From Przewalskia tangutica (taxonomy: Eukaryota > Streptophyta > Magnoliopsida > Solanales > Solanaceae): DNA of 64,000 nt. This document shows, one piece after another, positions 12,273 to 23,639 of this stretch. The notes beneath the pieces were generated by a model that saw only the letters and a program-made list of their open reading frames with translations, did not search any database and was not told where the DNA came from. Location of the stretch: NCBI GenBank assembly GCA_029844215.1, contig CM056725.1:59309609-59373608 (forward strand), written 5' to 3'. Made by a program: the position numbers and the translations under genes. The first letter of the stretch is position 1. Each line of letters begins with the position of its first letter.

Positions 12273-13035
12273 CGCGACGATTATCGACTATAAGCAAAAC
12301 GCTCCTCGGCTATAACCCGGCTAGCCTTGTCCACCTTCCAAGTAGTATATGCTACTCGCAGAACATTCAACCAATAAAGGTTATCAGTCTACTGTAAATA
12401 CAGTCCTATGTAAGTACAGTTTAATCTTCTACTTATATATTCTTCTGATGTGATTTCAGTTCAAGTCTTTTCTGTAATATCCTTCTATTACAGTTCAATT
12501 CTCTTCTATGAATCTTATATTTATTTCAATACTACAGTATGTAATTCCCAATTACAATAGAAGGACAGTAGTATTTACCTCGATGAGCCCAAAATTATCC
12601 AAGTTTAAAGTCGATCCTGAGTAAGGTTTAGCTCCTACTCCGTGCGCTCCAACCCGCTCCAAACAACCCTTAGAAGTTCTACGCAACTTCTTCTTAACAC
12701 TTCAACCGACTATGAAGGTTTTCCTTAGGGTTTCGTTTAGTGGCTAAAGGAAGTATAATAGTATTTTCCGGGCTCTACGTATAGAGGTAACTTTGGAAAG
12801 TACTACAAGGTATAAGGGCTAGAGTATTTTGGCATTATAACAATACTAGGAGAGTATTTCTATACCAAAAAAGGGGGGTATTATACGAAACCAACTAGGC
12901 TGGGGGTACCTCTGCCAAAGCTTTCTCAAAGGGGGGGGGGGGAGGGGCTTTGGACGAACAAAACTCTCAAAAGGGGGAGGGATTTCAAGACTTGGAAATG
13001 ATTTTTGGATGAAGAAAGTCTTCAAGTTAGAGGGG

Positions 13036-13043
13036 TATTTATA
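13036..13043 (-). promoter_or_regulatory. LTR TATA box (E2 5' LTR)
   Basis: TATAAATA on the minus strand in CCTATAAATACCCC. It would start the E2 transcript roughly 30 nt downstream. Confidence 0.7.
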
Positions 13044-13438
13044 GGTCCAGCAATGGCCAAGATCAATCCAAGTGTCATGCAAGTGTAGGGTCAAGATTTA
13101 ACCGTGTGTACCTTATCCATCTACCACACCAACTTGCACAAAATATCCTACCTAACCAATGCCACCCAATCGTCCATTACCGCCCACAATTTCTTCCAAT
13201 GTGAGGGTGACACATGTCACCCTCCCGTTGGTCCAAAATGTTTCGTCTCTCGGAAAAATCCGCAAAAATTAAAAATGACATAGCCGGAATTTTCCCTTCG
13301 CAAGTTTAGTAAAACGTTTCGTCGAAAAACGATTCTTTTCGGCACTTGTGCCCAAATTTCGATCCTTGCCAATCCTTAAGGCTTAAATTATTATACGTAC
13401 GCCCTCACGTACATACTCTGAAAATACGGGGTATAACA

Positions 13439-14085
13439 GGACCTTCCGTCCGTGGTCCCTTCTCACAAAACTCGAAGGTTAATGTCTTCCCAAACACGGG
13501 ATCCTTAGAGGTTCCTTTCTTTCCTTACTTGTCATACTTTCTCGTACTTTCAAACTCATCTAGTACACGTGCAAAATCTCACATACTGTTTCTATTCTCC
13601 AATCCTTGGAGTTACTATCCAAACTTGGCCATATTGTTACTTACATTCCCGTGAAGGCTCTTCTCGGTCCTTACGACCTAGTTCCGGTGGAACGCATCCA
13701 CGAACTCGTACAACGATCAACTAGACTTGGGCCTAGCACCCTCGTGGCCCTATCACATAGTGGGACCATTTCTAACTGACATCACCCCATTCCACACTAC
13801 CGGCTGACCCGAAATGAGTCCATAACCCGACTCATCGTCACACTTAACTTCTCATTCTTAGTCTGAAATAAATCTCTCTCTTACCTCAAGGTACTTCTCA
13901 CCCTATCCCCTATACACTAGAGGTTTGTCACATAAGCCAAAGTATTCCCACTGTACATCCTTCCCTATCGGTCTCACACTGTTACAGGGTAATTACAACT
14001 TGTGAACTCTACACAACTATAGTCTCAGTCCACTTACCATTCTAGAGCTTATCATTTTGGTACGGAGTTTGTATTACAGTATTAT
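13439..14085 (-). mobile_element. E3: diverged 3'-region fragment of an older relative
   Basis: Aligns, with much divergence, to the 3' region of E2 (8110-8500): the start resembles the purine-tract hairpin block, and 13680-13750 matches the conserved GGGCCTAGCACCCTCGTG segment. No gag is left. It ends against a plus-strand LTR tail at about 14086; the boundary is approximate. Confidence 0.6.
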
Positions 14086-14344
14086 TGTTATTCAGAGGTA
14101 CGGTGGGGCCTTGTCCCGTCATAGTTGTTGTCAAACTCTTAGAGATCTGTATTCATATGTGGGGTGGACCTGGGTACAGTTGTAGTTCTATTTGATTATA
14201 TATATTGGCGGCCTTGACATCTTTGCCTTTGTTTGTTTTAAAAATAAATGTTATTTAGCTTCCGCGAATTTCTTATGTTGTATGGACAGAAGGGTGCCCA
14301 GGTAGGACACCAGTCGCGGGCCCGGGGTTCGGGTCGTGACAGAG

Positions 14345-14356
14345 TGGTATCAGAGC
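14345..14356 (+). other. E4 primer-binding site
   Basis: TGGTATCAGAGC, 3 nt after the LTR end. Confidence 0.85.
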
Positions 14357-14400
14357 AGTTAGTCTTCGGAATGTCTACAGACCGTGTATAGTAGAGTCTT

Positions 14401-14434
14401 GTTTATCGGTGTGTTGTGCACCACATCTATAAAC
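14401..14434 (+). promoter_or_regulatory. Leader hairpin with GTGCAC loop (E4)
   Basis: Outer stem GTTTAT/ATAAAC, where all other copies have GATTAT/ATAATC. Both partners of pair 2 changed together, keeping the stem. Inner stem GGTGTG/CACATC, loop TTGTGCAC. Confidence 0.75.
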
Positions 14435-14546
14435 ATGAAGCTACAGTACATTTAGGATTGGTTTCCCATCTTCTCACTCTGAGATCGTGCGATAGAGCTG
14501 TGTTGTTAGGGTAGTCTCTCCCTAACATATTATTGTGGTTGCAGCT

Positions 14547-14624
14547 ATGCCTCCAAAAAGGGCAACATTGGCCCAGACAGGAATGTATGGACTTCGTATC
14601 CAGGTTGGTGAAATTGTTGTATAG
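14547..14624 (+). pseudogene. gag start fragment of E4
   Basis: The ATG begins MPPKRATLAQTG, homologous to the MPPRKA start of the other gag genes, then runs into unrelated codons and a stop after 25 codons. The sequence TTGCAG-CT precedes the ATG, a good acceptor-like site. 14580-14729 resembles no part of gag that I can recognise. No core or knuckle remains on either side of the E5 insertion. Confidence 0.65.
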
Positions 14625-15341
14625 TGGGTATATAATGATGTACAACATCTTATAATTTTAGATAACCTTTGGATAACAATTGTGTTGGGGTAATTGAGGA
14701 CGGGAACTATGGAACAATAAAAAAGGGGCTAAAGTGTCACGACCCGAACCGGGGCCCGTGACTGGTGCCTTACCCCGGGCACCCTAGTGATACAACATCA
14801 GAGAAAATCAGCGGAAATAAAAACATGAGATATGATAAAAAAACAGGCCAACCAAAACAGTTGCCTTCTTGCATATATACAGAATCTGAACAGTTACATC
14901 CTTTACAACCCTGCCCACAACAGTACTACAGACCTCTAAGAAAGTGACAACAACTATGACGGGATAGGGCCCCGCCATACCCCTGAATGTACAAGAACCT
15001 CTGCACTCGTGGTAACATACCACAAGATAAGCCTCAGAAAGCGGCTTCCCAACACGCTGAATCGTGATCCTATGGCGAGGATCCACAACCGATGTACATC
15101 TACTGCGGCATGAACGGCCCCGAAGGAGGTCGATCTAACAGTACAGTATGTGGCTGAAATCAGAATGAAATCATGACAGTCTATATAAAATAGGAGACAT
15201 GTATGATAGCCAAACTACAGTTTACAACATAAAAGTAGTCATGTCAAGTCAGGGACTCACACCCTTGAAGTCATCCCTCATGCCCGTGGAACTCCTTCCT
15301 CACTGCCGGCAGTCTAGGTATAAATCGTATGATACGTATAA

Positions 15342-15616
15342 CATGTCTCGGCCCATCCCATGGGACTCGATAAGAATCGTGTGGAATACATGTCTCGGCC
15401 CATCTCATGGGACTCGATAAAGAATCGAATGAAATGCGTGTCCCGGCCCATCTCATCGGACTCGGTGAAGAATCAGATGAAATACGTGTCCCGGCCCACC
15501 CCGTGGGACTCGGTGACGTATGGAATACATGTCCCGGCCCATCCCGTGGGACTCGGTGAAGAATCAGATGGAATACGTGTCCCGACCCATCTCATGGGAC
15601 TCGGTGAAGAATCATT
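15342..15616 (-). repeat. Minisatellite C, 48-bp units (E5 3' LTR)
   Basis: About six units of 43-48 bp with the core GTCCCGGCCCATC and GGGACTCGGT. Because 48 is divisible by 3, it stays open on both strands and gives spurious reading frames. Confidence 0.8.
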
Positions 15617-16552
15617 CATAACAAATCAGACGGCCCTCCATCGAGAGACGCGGTGGTATAGAAATACGATTTGCACAACAAGGCTATCCCACGCAAACAT
15701 AGGCAAGTTACACACAACTCAAGGTACTTTCATTTTATGACAAGTCCAGGTTCTGACCCCAAAGTATTACGTACGTTAAATTCCTTTTAAAAGATCCATT
15801 TCTTTTATAAAGGTCACCCGATACCCGTAGTATTAAAATGGAGTGACTCATATTTTTAGGTAAACCAAAACACTTTCCTTTTTAACATCAAGTAACAACA
15901 TTCTTTTCCATAAGTTCAAGTTTGCCTAATTTCAAGTACTTAAGTCTCTTATTTTAGAAAGGTTTCGTAGTTCATAGTCTTAATCACTTAAGAATATAAT
16001 TCTCTTTTAAATAATTTGAGAAACATATGCCTTATATGTGAGTAGGTTATTCTTGTTCATAATCAATCTTATTAAAGCAGCCATGATCTAGGAAATGTAA
16101 TACAATTTTGTCTTATCTTAGCTTCTATGCAGATGGGGGTTTCTACTGGTTTTAATATAATTCATTAGTCAATACATTTCCTTTATTAACGCTGCAATGG
16201 TTTGTTCGATACTTATTCTCATTTCCGAAATCAGTAAAACATTATTCTTTAAAAGCCAAGTACTCATTACTCACGAATGAGGTTTCACAACTTTTTAACA
16301 AAATTCATAGTCCTTAATCATTTCATAAAACGTCATTTATAAGTTAAGTCTCTTATCTTTTAAGATCAAGTCTCTTAACTTCTAAAATCAATAAACCATT
16401 CTTTTACCTACATAAAGTCGTTATAACTAACTTCCCATAAAGCTATTATAACACCTTATGTTTTTAAACCAACCAAAACTCGTTTAGCATACGTACGTCT
16501 ACCGTACTACATAGTTCACAACAATCATGCTAGAAAAGATAGGAAGAGGTTC

Positions 16553-16560
16553 ACATACCT
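16553..16560 (-). promoter_or_regulatory. Conserved LTR splice donor (E5 3' LTR)
   Basis: AGGTATGT (minus) in CGCGAGGTATGTGAACC, as in the other LTRs. Confidence 0.45.
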
Positions 16561-16849
16561 CGCGACGATTATCGACAAATAGCAAAACGCTCCAAGTACT
16601 TCAACCCGTCGGCTACTCCTTAAGCCAAGTAGATCACGCCACACGTAGTACTCCACTCCTAAAATGGTCATAGTACTTCTATAAAACCTTTCTTACCATT
16701 AAAGACTTATACCAATAAAAAGCCCTCTAATTCTACGGAAAATTGGGCAGCACTTCCCCCGTTTTTACTCACTTTTCCATCTTTCTCCAAGGCCCGAATA
16801 ACCGTAATATATATATACCATATATATGGCGTAATAATTAAACAACATA

Positions 16850-17000
16850 AAGAAGGGGATTACACGCCCAAACGGTAACGCGGTTTACTATCACGCCTTC
16901 ATAACAACAATAAGTAAAAGAAGGGGATTACGCGCCCAACCGGTAACGCGGTTTACTATCACGCCTTCATAATAATACAATAATTAAAAAGGGGATCACA
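16850..17000 (-). repeat. 68-bp tandem repeat in E5 LTR
   Basis: Two full units and a partial one, each AAGAAGGGGATTACRCG...CACGCCTTCATAA. Present only in the two outer E5 LTRs (second copy at 43735-43895), which supports pairing them. It is an expansion of a conserved GGGATTACACG motif that occurs singly in other LTRs (e.g. 60603). Confidence 0.75.
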
Positions 17001-17761
17001 CGCCAAACGGAACGCGATTGAACAATCTTCCCCTTAACAGAAATGTAAATACAGTCCAAAGTAAATACAGTCCTTAAGTTGGGGTCCTTGGCCAACTTTG
17101 TCCATTTTACTTATCCAAATTACTCATTAGTCATCCAACTTATATTTCCATTCTTAATATAAGTTATAGTTACTTTGTTATTAGCTTCTTAGCAAGTAAG
17201 ATACGTTTTTACCATTTTAATGGCTAACGGCCAATCCTTTCTTTTAACAAGTTAACAAGATCCAACTCTTCCAAACTTTACTCCATATATTATATAATCC
17301 ATAATATACTTATAATATATGTATAATGACCAATTCACAAAGAGGTTTAAGATTCACTACCTCAAATAGCCCAAAATTATCCAAGAACTTAATGTCGCTC
17401 CAAGCAAGTCTTAGCTCCAAATCCTTTGTGTTCCAACACACCACAAATCACCCTAAGAAGCTCCTAACCATCATCTCTTCAAGAACCAACTCAAACAAGT
17501 GAAGAACACTAAGGTTAACCTTCCAAGAGCTCTCGGCCAAGGTGGCTTTTTGTGGCTAGGGATGTGAAATCTTTCCTAACTTTTGGTTAATAGTCTTCCT
17601 AATACACTAGGGAAGAACACTTAGGAGCTTAGGAATTATTGGACAAAGTTAGGTTAGAGAGGGAGGGGTTCGACGAGAGCTAGGAGAGAGGGAGGGAGAT
17701 GAAAATATTTCTCAAGTCTTGAAATATCTAAGTGTGCAAGATTTCATCAACAAAGGGTGCA

Positions 17762-17767
17762 TATATA
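17762..17767 (-). promoter_or_regulatory. LTR TATA-like box (E5 3' LTR)
   Basis: TATATA in CCTATATATGCACC on the minus strand, at the position of the TATAAATA box of other LTRs. Confidence 0.5.
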
Positions 17768-18270
17768 GGACAACCAAGGGCTAGGATGAAGGCAAGTGTG
17801 TGGTTGATATTGGGGACAAGTGTGTGTGGGCCCCACAAGCCACTTGTCCAACTAAAATATCTTGCAAGACTTGGCCACTTGTCTTGGCCACTTGTCACAT
17901 GAATTTCGGCCAACCTAGCCCACCTAGGGGTGACACGTGTTGCCCTCCTATTGGTCCAAAACATTTCATTTTCCAAAAATATCCATAAAGGCCAAAATCT
18001 CGAAAACAAAGTGGGCCCCACAAAACCGTAAATTTCTCCCGTGGGCCCCACGTGACCAATTCCGGAAATAAAATTCCATAATTCTAATATAATTCAGGAA
18101 GCCCAAATACCAAATCTGGGAATCCAATTCCCATCAACGAACCTTTTTCCTTCACAAAACCCGGAAACTTTTCCGTCGAAAAAATCACATCTTTCTTTCT
18201 TTCCAATATTTCTGTCGTATTCTCGTACGTACGTCCTCACATACATACCCTGGAACTACGGTGTATAACA

Positions 18271-18305
18271 TTCTTCCCCCCTTAGAAACATTCGTCCCGA
18301 ATGTT
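18271..18305 (-). other. E5 polypurine tract and hairpin
   Basis: AAGGGGGGAAGAA (18271-18283) abuts the 3' LTR. The inverted repeat AACATTCG/CGAATGTT lies at 18287-18305. Confidence 0.85.
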
Positions 18306-19003
18306 CTTTCTAAGTCTCCAAACGTACTTGCGTCGGTATAGTCTTCACTACTATACTTACAAAACCGATCATGCCACCAATGGCCAGAATATAACATGTG
18401 CGCAAAACTCAAATCCAAGCCAACGAGGAATCATTTCTAATCTCACAACAGCTCCCACTAGCTTCAATTTACTCTAAGGCCATTCCGGCGCCCAATCCGA
18501 CTCAGGTCGAACGCATCCACGAACCCGTACGATGGTTACCTAAACCTGGGCCTAGCGCCCTCGTGACCTTACCACCTGGCGGGACCACCACGAACTGACC
18601 CCACCATATTCCGGGCTACGGGTTGACCAGCGAATGGTCCTCAACCCGACCCATAACCGCGCCAAACTCTTGTTTCCCCCGATCCGGAACAATCTCACTA
18701 ATCAAATCACGAAAACCTAGTGGTCTTCTTAGCTCAACTACCCTCTTATAATTCACACCACTCAGGGACTTATCACACAATTATACCCCTCGTATACTAT
18801 GCTCTCTGACAAAGGTCAATCGTAAATAAAATCTTTTACCCAACTTCCCCTTACCAACCAGGCCCCAAAATCATCATTTAACAAAACGCTATCGGAACAT
18901 AATACATAGCACATCATCATATCAACAATGCATACCAGTCTCTAGAGGGGTAAGAATATACCTGTATCAACTGCTTCATTTTCCTTCGTCGCTCTAATCA
19001 TAA
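18306..19003 (-). other. E5 interior 1 non-coding 3' region
   Basis: About 700 bp; conserved block at 18500-18620. The P1 insertion point in interior 2 corresponds to 18658 here, where this copy is uninterrupted. Confidence 0.65.
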
Positions 19004-20162
19004 TCCTGCCCTGCCGGGCGCATAGCTATAGAAGGCGATGAACTTACCTGACTGGAGGCTGAGTCATTCTGTCTGCATCCTTCCTATTAGGACAGTTCCT
19101 CATCACATGGCCCTGACGGCCGCAGGCAAAACAAGCACCAGTAAAAAGACGACATTCCCCGGGATGACGCCTGCCACATCGTGCACACTGAGGGAAACAT
19201 GAACCCGACTGGCTAGAACCCATGTATACCTGTGAACTAAGCCCGGATCTCGACCGGCTCGAATACCGAACGTCCCGAAGGCGCGGAGGACCACTGCATC
19301 TTGGCGGAGTGCATAACTAACTCCGCCGAGGCGCCCGCCTCGAAAGTTACCAAAGGACCTGCTGTCGCCTCTTCTGCTGATCTCGGTCATTCCGTCGACC
19401 CATCCGCTCCTCACATCCAAGTGCATGAGCCTGCATGAGGGCAATGTCCATTCCCGGCTGAAGAGCTACACCCGAACAAGCCTCTGCCAAGTAATCATCG
19501 AGCCCGGTGACGTAGCGGTGCACTCTGTCCTCCATATCTGTCACTAAAGCGGGGACATACCGAGCCAACGAGTCAAACTCCACGTTGTACTCCCTAACCG
19601 TACGCCCGGTCTGCCTTAACGTCAAAAATCTGTCGGCCCGAGCCCTCCTCATCTGTGGAGGCAAGAAATGTGCAAGAAATGCCCTTGAGAACTCGTCCCA
19701 ACCTGCTGGGAGCGCGTGCTCTCCTCGGGACAGTTCCCATGAATCAAACCAGTCGACTGCCGTATCGCGCAGCCGATGTGAACCTAGGACTCGACTCGGT
19801 CTCGGCTCGATCACTCATGATCGTCAGAACTGTCGGATGAACTCCTGCGGATCATCCTCAGGCCTCGACCCATAAAACTCTGGCGGGCTGCAACTCAGAA
19901 AGTCCCGCAGTCTCAAACTATCCGATCTCGGGTGAACTACGGGTACTACCGGTACCGGAATTGCTGCATCCAGCCTATCCTCGTGCCTTGCCACTATCCT
20001 GGCCAATAACTGGGCCATCTCCTTGTAACCCATCTCCTCTGTTCCTTGCCGTGGGTCTGACGTCTCAGGTACTGTGGCCTCAGTAGAGACCGCCGCTACT
20101 CCACTCGCAGCTCCCTCTGCTGCCTTGCCCGCCTGGGCCCCGATTGCCTTGCGTGGAGGCAT
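19004..20162 (-). pseudogene. gag of E5 interior 1, near full length with frameshifts
   Basis: The ATG at 20162 begins MPPRKAIGAQAGKAAEG. An Ala/Pro-rich N-terminus and the GYKEMAQLLARIVARHEDRLD segment lead to PPEFYGSRPEDDPQEFIRQ (to about 19830), where a stop and shift occur. The next frame (19814-19350) holds the Retrotrans_gag core: WFDSWELSRGEHALPAGW, FLAHFLPPQMRRARADRF, VREYNVEFDSLARYVP and VTGLDDYLAEACSGVALQPG. After another shift come two zinc knuckles: CARCGRRHPGEC, then CFACGRQGHVMRNC at 19133-19092 (CX2CX4HX4C). The frame ends near 19004. At about 386 codons with few lesions it is among the best preserved; some shifts may be consensus errors. Confidence 0.85.
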
Positions 20163-20272
20163 AACTGGCACATAAGAATACGTCAGAGGGAGTCCAACTT
20201 ACAACACAGCTCTAAGGCACGATCTCAGAATGAGAAGAATGGAAACCAATCCTAAATATCCTGTAGCCTCCT

Positions 20273-20306
20273 GATTATAGATGTGGTGCACAACATACCG
20301 ATAATC
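20273..20306 (-). promoter_or_regulatory. Leader hairpin with GTGCAC loop (E5 interior 1)
   Basis: Outer stem GATTAT/ATAATC intact, inner stem GGTATG/CACATC with one G-U and one mismatch, loop TTGTGCAC intact. Confidence 0.68.
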
Positions 20307-20352
20307 AAGACTCTACTAGATACGGTCTGTAGACACTTTCCGAGGATTTACT

Positions 20353-20364
20353 GCTCTGATACCA
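20353..20364 (-). other. E5 primer-binding site (interior 1)
   Basis: Complement TGGTATCAGAGC, 4 nt inside the middle LTR. Confidence 0.87.
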
Positions 20365-20368
20365 CTTT

Positions 20369-21608
20369 TGTCACGACCCGAACCGGGGCCCGTGACTGGT
20401 GTCTTACCCCGGGCACCCTAGTGATACAACTTCAGAGAAAATCAGCGGAAATAAAAAAATGAGATATGATAAAAAAACAGGCCAACCAAAACAGTTGCCT
20501 TCTTGCATATATACAGAATCTGAACAGTTACATATTTTACAACCCTGCCCACAACAGTACTACAGACCTCTAAGAAAGTGACAACAACTATGACGGGACA
20601 GTGGCCGCCATACCACGAATGTACAAGAACCTGCTGCACTCGGGTAACATACCACAAGATAAGCCTCAAGAAACGGCTTCCCAACACGCTGTGATCCTAT
20701 GAGCGAGGATCCACAACCGATGTACCTCTACTGCGGCATGAACGCAGCCCGAAGGAGGTCGCATAACAGTACCAAGTATGTGAAATTGAAATCAGAAATG
20801 AAATCATGACGATCTATATAAAGCAGAGACATGTATGATAGCCAAACTACAATTTACAACATAAAAGTAGTCATGTCAAGTCAGGGACTCACACCCTTGA
20901 AGTCATCCCTCATGCCCGTGGAACTCCTTCCTCACTGCCGGCAGTCTAGGTATAAATCGTATGATACGTATAACATGTCTCGGCCCATCCCATGGGACTC
21001 GATAAGAATCGTGTGGAATACATGTCTCGGCCCATCTCATGGGACTCGATAAAGAATCGGATGAAATACGTGTCCCGGCCCATCTCATGGGACTCGGTAA
21101 AGAATCAGATGAAATACGTGTCCCGGCCCACCCCGTGGGACTCGGTGAAGTATGGAATACGTGTCCCGGCCCATCCCGTGGGACTCGGTGAAGAATCAGA
21201 TGGAATACGTGTCCCGGCCCATCTCATGGGACTCGGTGAAGAATCATTCATAACAAATCAGCTGGCCCTCCATCGAGAGACGTGGTGGTATAGAAATACA
21301 ATACTTGCACAACAAGGCTATCCCACGCAAACATAGGCAAGTTACACACAACTCAAGGTACTTTCATTTTATGACAAGTCCAGGTTCTGACCCCAAAGTA
21401 TTACGTACGTTAAATTCCTTTTAAAAGATCCATTTCTTTTATAAAGGTCACCCGATACCCGTAGTATTAAAATGGAGTGACTCACATTTTTAGGTAAACC
21501 AAAACACTTTCCTTTTTAACATCAAGTAACAACATTCTTTTCCATAAGTTCAAGTTTGCCTAATTTCAAGTACTTAAGTCTCTTATTTTAGAAAGGTTTC
21601 GTAGTTCA
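20369..21608 (-). repeat. E5 middle LTR, truncated
   Basis: Starts TGTCACGACCCGAACC and follows the E5 3' LTR closely for 1240 bp to ...TTTCGTAGTTCAT, then stops abruptly against plus-strand P1 LTR sequence. About 2.3 kb is missing. Minisatellite C lies at 20974-21248. Confidence 0.85.
20974..21248 (-). repeat. Minisatellite C (E5 middle LTR)
   Basis: Same 48-bp array as at 15342-15616, unit for unit. Confidence 0.8.
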
Positions 21609-21616
21609 TCGTCGCG

Positions 21617-21624
21617 AGGTATGT
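21617..21624 (+). promoter_or_regulatory. Conserved LTR splice donor (P1)
   Basis: AGGTATGT in GTCGCGAGGTATGTGAACC. Paired with the acceptor ending at 23781 it predicts an intron of about 2.16 kb. Confidence 0.5.
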
Positions 21625-22607
21625 GAACCTCTTCCTATCCTTTCTAGCATGATGTTTTGTAAACTATGTAGTACGGTAGACGTACATGTGCTAAATGAGT
21701 TGGTTGGTTTAAAACATAGGGTGTTATAATAGCTTTATGGGAAGTTAGTTATAACGACTCTATGTAGGTAAAAAAATGGTTTATTGATTGTAGAAGTTAA
21801 GAGACTTGATCTTGAAAGATAAGAGACTTAACTTGTTTTACTTGGTAATTAACATTTTGTTAAAAATGTTGTAAAACCTCATTCGCGGGTAATGAGTACT
21901 TGGTTTTAAAAGAATAATGTTTTACTGATTTCGGAACGAGAATAAGTGTCGAACAAACCACAGCAGCGCTAATAAAGGAAAGTGTATTGACAAATAACTA
22001 ATTGTTATTAAAACCAGTAGAAACCTCCATCTGCATAGAAGCTAAGATAAGACAAAATTGTATTACATTTCCTAGATCATGGCTGATGTAACAAGATTGT
22101 TATAAACAAGAATAAACTGCTCACACATAAGGCATATGTTACTCAATTGTTTTAAAAGAGATTAAGACTATGAGTTATGAAACCTTTCTAAAATAAGAAA
22201 CTTGAGCATTTGAAATTAGGCAAACTTGAACGTTTGGAAAATAATGTTGTTACTTGATTTTACAAAGGGAAGTGTTTTGATTTACTTAAAAAGATAGTCA
22301 CTCTATTTTTATACTACGGGTATTATGTGACTTTTGTGAAAGGAACAGATCCTTTAAGAAGAGTTAATGTATGTAGTACTTTGGGGTTAAAACCCGGATT
22401 TGTTGTAATAAAATATAAGTCTATGAATTTGTTGAACTTGCCTATGCTTGTTGTGATAGCCTTTGTTGTGCAAGTGTAGTATCTCTATGTTACCGCGCCT
22501 CTCGTTGGAGGGCCGGCTATCTGGTTGAGAACTTACTTGGACGTGCCGGCAGTGACGGAGAATTCCACGGGTACGCTCCTGTTGATAGTGTTATTTTTGC
22601 TAATCGC

Positions 22608-22940
22608 TTTGGACATACTGACACGATGCGTGGCGCACGGGTATGGTTCCATTTTGATTGTTGTCTAGTTGTTTCCTTTTGGACATACTGACACGATGTG
22701 TGGCGCACGGGTATGGTTCCATTGGGATTGCTGTCTTGTTGTTTCCTTCTTGGACATACCGACACGATGGGTGGTCCACGGGTATGCTTCCATTAGGAGT
22801 GTTATCATGTTGTTCGCTTTGGACATACTGACACGATGGGTGGCCCACGAGTATGCTTCCATTTCGATTGTTATCTGGATATTTCCTTTGGACATACTGA
22901 CACGATGGGTGGCCCACTGTATGCTTCCATCGATGGTTCC
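22608..22940 (+). repeat. Minisatellite A, about 70-bp units (P1 5' LTR)
   Basis: Five units, each TTGGACATACTGACACGATG followed by GGTATG(G/C)TTCCAT and a variable spacer. Confidence 0.8.
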
Positions 22941-23581
22941 AGGCCATGCTTATACCGAGGTGAGATCTTGGGCACGCGGCCGTTGTGCGAGTTAAATTCG
23001 GGTTATATTTGAGTGATGACTTTGAGGCGTGAGTCCTCGACTTGACATGATCGCTTTATGTTGTGAATCGTAGTTTTGTTATCATACATGTCTCTGCTTT
23101 TATATAGATATTATGATTTCATTCTGATATTTTCGCCACATACTTGGTACTGTTATCGACCTCCTTCGGCTGCGTTCATGCCGCAGTAGAGGTACACGAT
23201 GTTGATCCTCGCTCTTAGGGTCACAATTCGGTGTTGGGAAGCTCCGCTTCTCCGAGGCTTATCTTTGGTATGTTACCCGAGTTGTAGGTTCTTGTGCAGA
23301 TCGAGTATGGCGGGGCCCTGTCCCGTCATGTTGTATAAAAACTCTTAGAGGTCTGTAGTACTGTTGTGGGCAGGGTTTGTAAAAAGGATTAAACTGTTCG
23401 TTTTGAAAGAGTTATATATATATATTTTATTGGAAGGTAACCGTTTGGTTGGCCTGTTTATTTAACATGTCTCTTGTTTCATGTTTATGTTTTATTTCCG
23501 CTGATTTTCTCTGATGTTGTATCACTAGGGTGCCCGGGGTAAGGCACCAGTCACGGGCCCGGGTTCGGGTCGTGACAAAAG

Positions 23582-23593
23582 TGGTATCAGAGC
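23582..23593 (+). other. P1 primer-binding site
   Basis: TGGTATCAGAGC, 4 nt after the LTR end. Confidence 0.88.
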
Positions 23594-23639
23594 AGTTAAT
23601 CCTCGGAAAGTGTCTACAGACCGTGTCTAGTAGAGTCTT

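Larger units (their letters stand above)
6765..13438 (-). mobile_element. E2: gag-only LTR retrotransposon
   Basis: 5' LTR 10136-13438, primer site, hairpin, gag with an internal deletion, 3' region, purine tract, and 3' LTR (8095-6765) interrupted by E1. The interior is 2040 bp with no polymerase. The visible parts of the two LTRs are very similar where compared by eye (7401-8095 against 12740-13438), suggesting a fairly recent insertion. The target is the 3' region of an older relative (E3). Confidence 0.87.
10136..13438 (-). repeat. E2 5' LTR, complete
   Basis: 3303 bp, TGTCACGACCC...GGGGTATAACA on the plus strand. Contains the minisatellite 10865-11095, donor block 12265-12272, G-runs 12873-12953 and TATA 13036-13043. 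The right flank is GGACC; its partner lies left of the window. Confidence 0.9.
14086..14734 (+). mobile_element. E4 (5' remnant): LTR tail, primer site, leader, gag start
   Basis: LTR tail 14086-14341 ending GGGTCGTGACA, then primer site, hairpin and gag ATG. The last 5 bp, TAAAG (14730-14734), are repeated at 45155-45159, so E4 continues there and was split by E5. The total E4 interior is only about 830 bp, so most of gag is lost. It is a diverged and older subfamily. Confidence 0.8.
14735..18270 (-). repeat. E5 3' LTR, complete
   Basis: 3536 bp, TGTCACGACCCGAACC...GTGTATAACA on the plus strand. Carries a 48-bp minisatellite (15342-15616), donor block 16553-16560, 68-bp repeat (16850-17000) and TATATA 17762-17767. 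It lacks the long G-runs of the E2-type LTRs. Confidence 0.9.
21609..23577 (+). repeat. P1 5' LTR, 5'-truncated
   Basis: Matches 31764-33722 of the P1 3' LTR closely, beginning at the splice-donor block and ending GGGTCGTGACA. The promoter part is absent, so this copy cannot start the P1 transcript. Confidence 0.88.

Noticed and set aside
14345..14356. tRNA-like TGGTATCAGAGC sites as tRNA genes
   Set aside because: Only 12 nt match initiator tRNA-Met and they sit next to LTR ends; they are primer-binding sites.
15360..15740. Open frame with a 16-residue repeat (and its antisense) over the 48-bp minisatellite; same at 20992-21336 and 36026-36337
   Set aside because: The period is a multiple of 3, so any stop-free unit stays open on both strands. 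It is LTR minisatellite, with no start context or known domain.
18185..18418. Possible end of a pol gene before the purine tract (FGTNVSKGGRMLY)
   Set aside because: Resembles the tail of Tekay-type pol at the DNA level, but no integrase or chromodomain sequence precedes it in any copy; kept only as a hint of ancestry.
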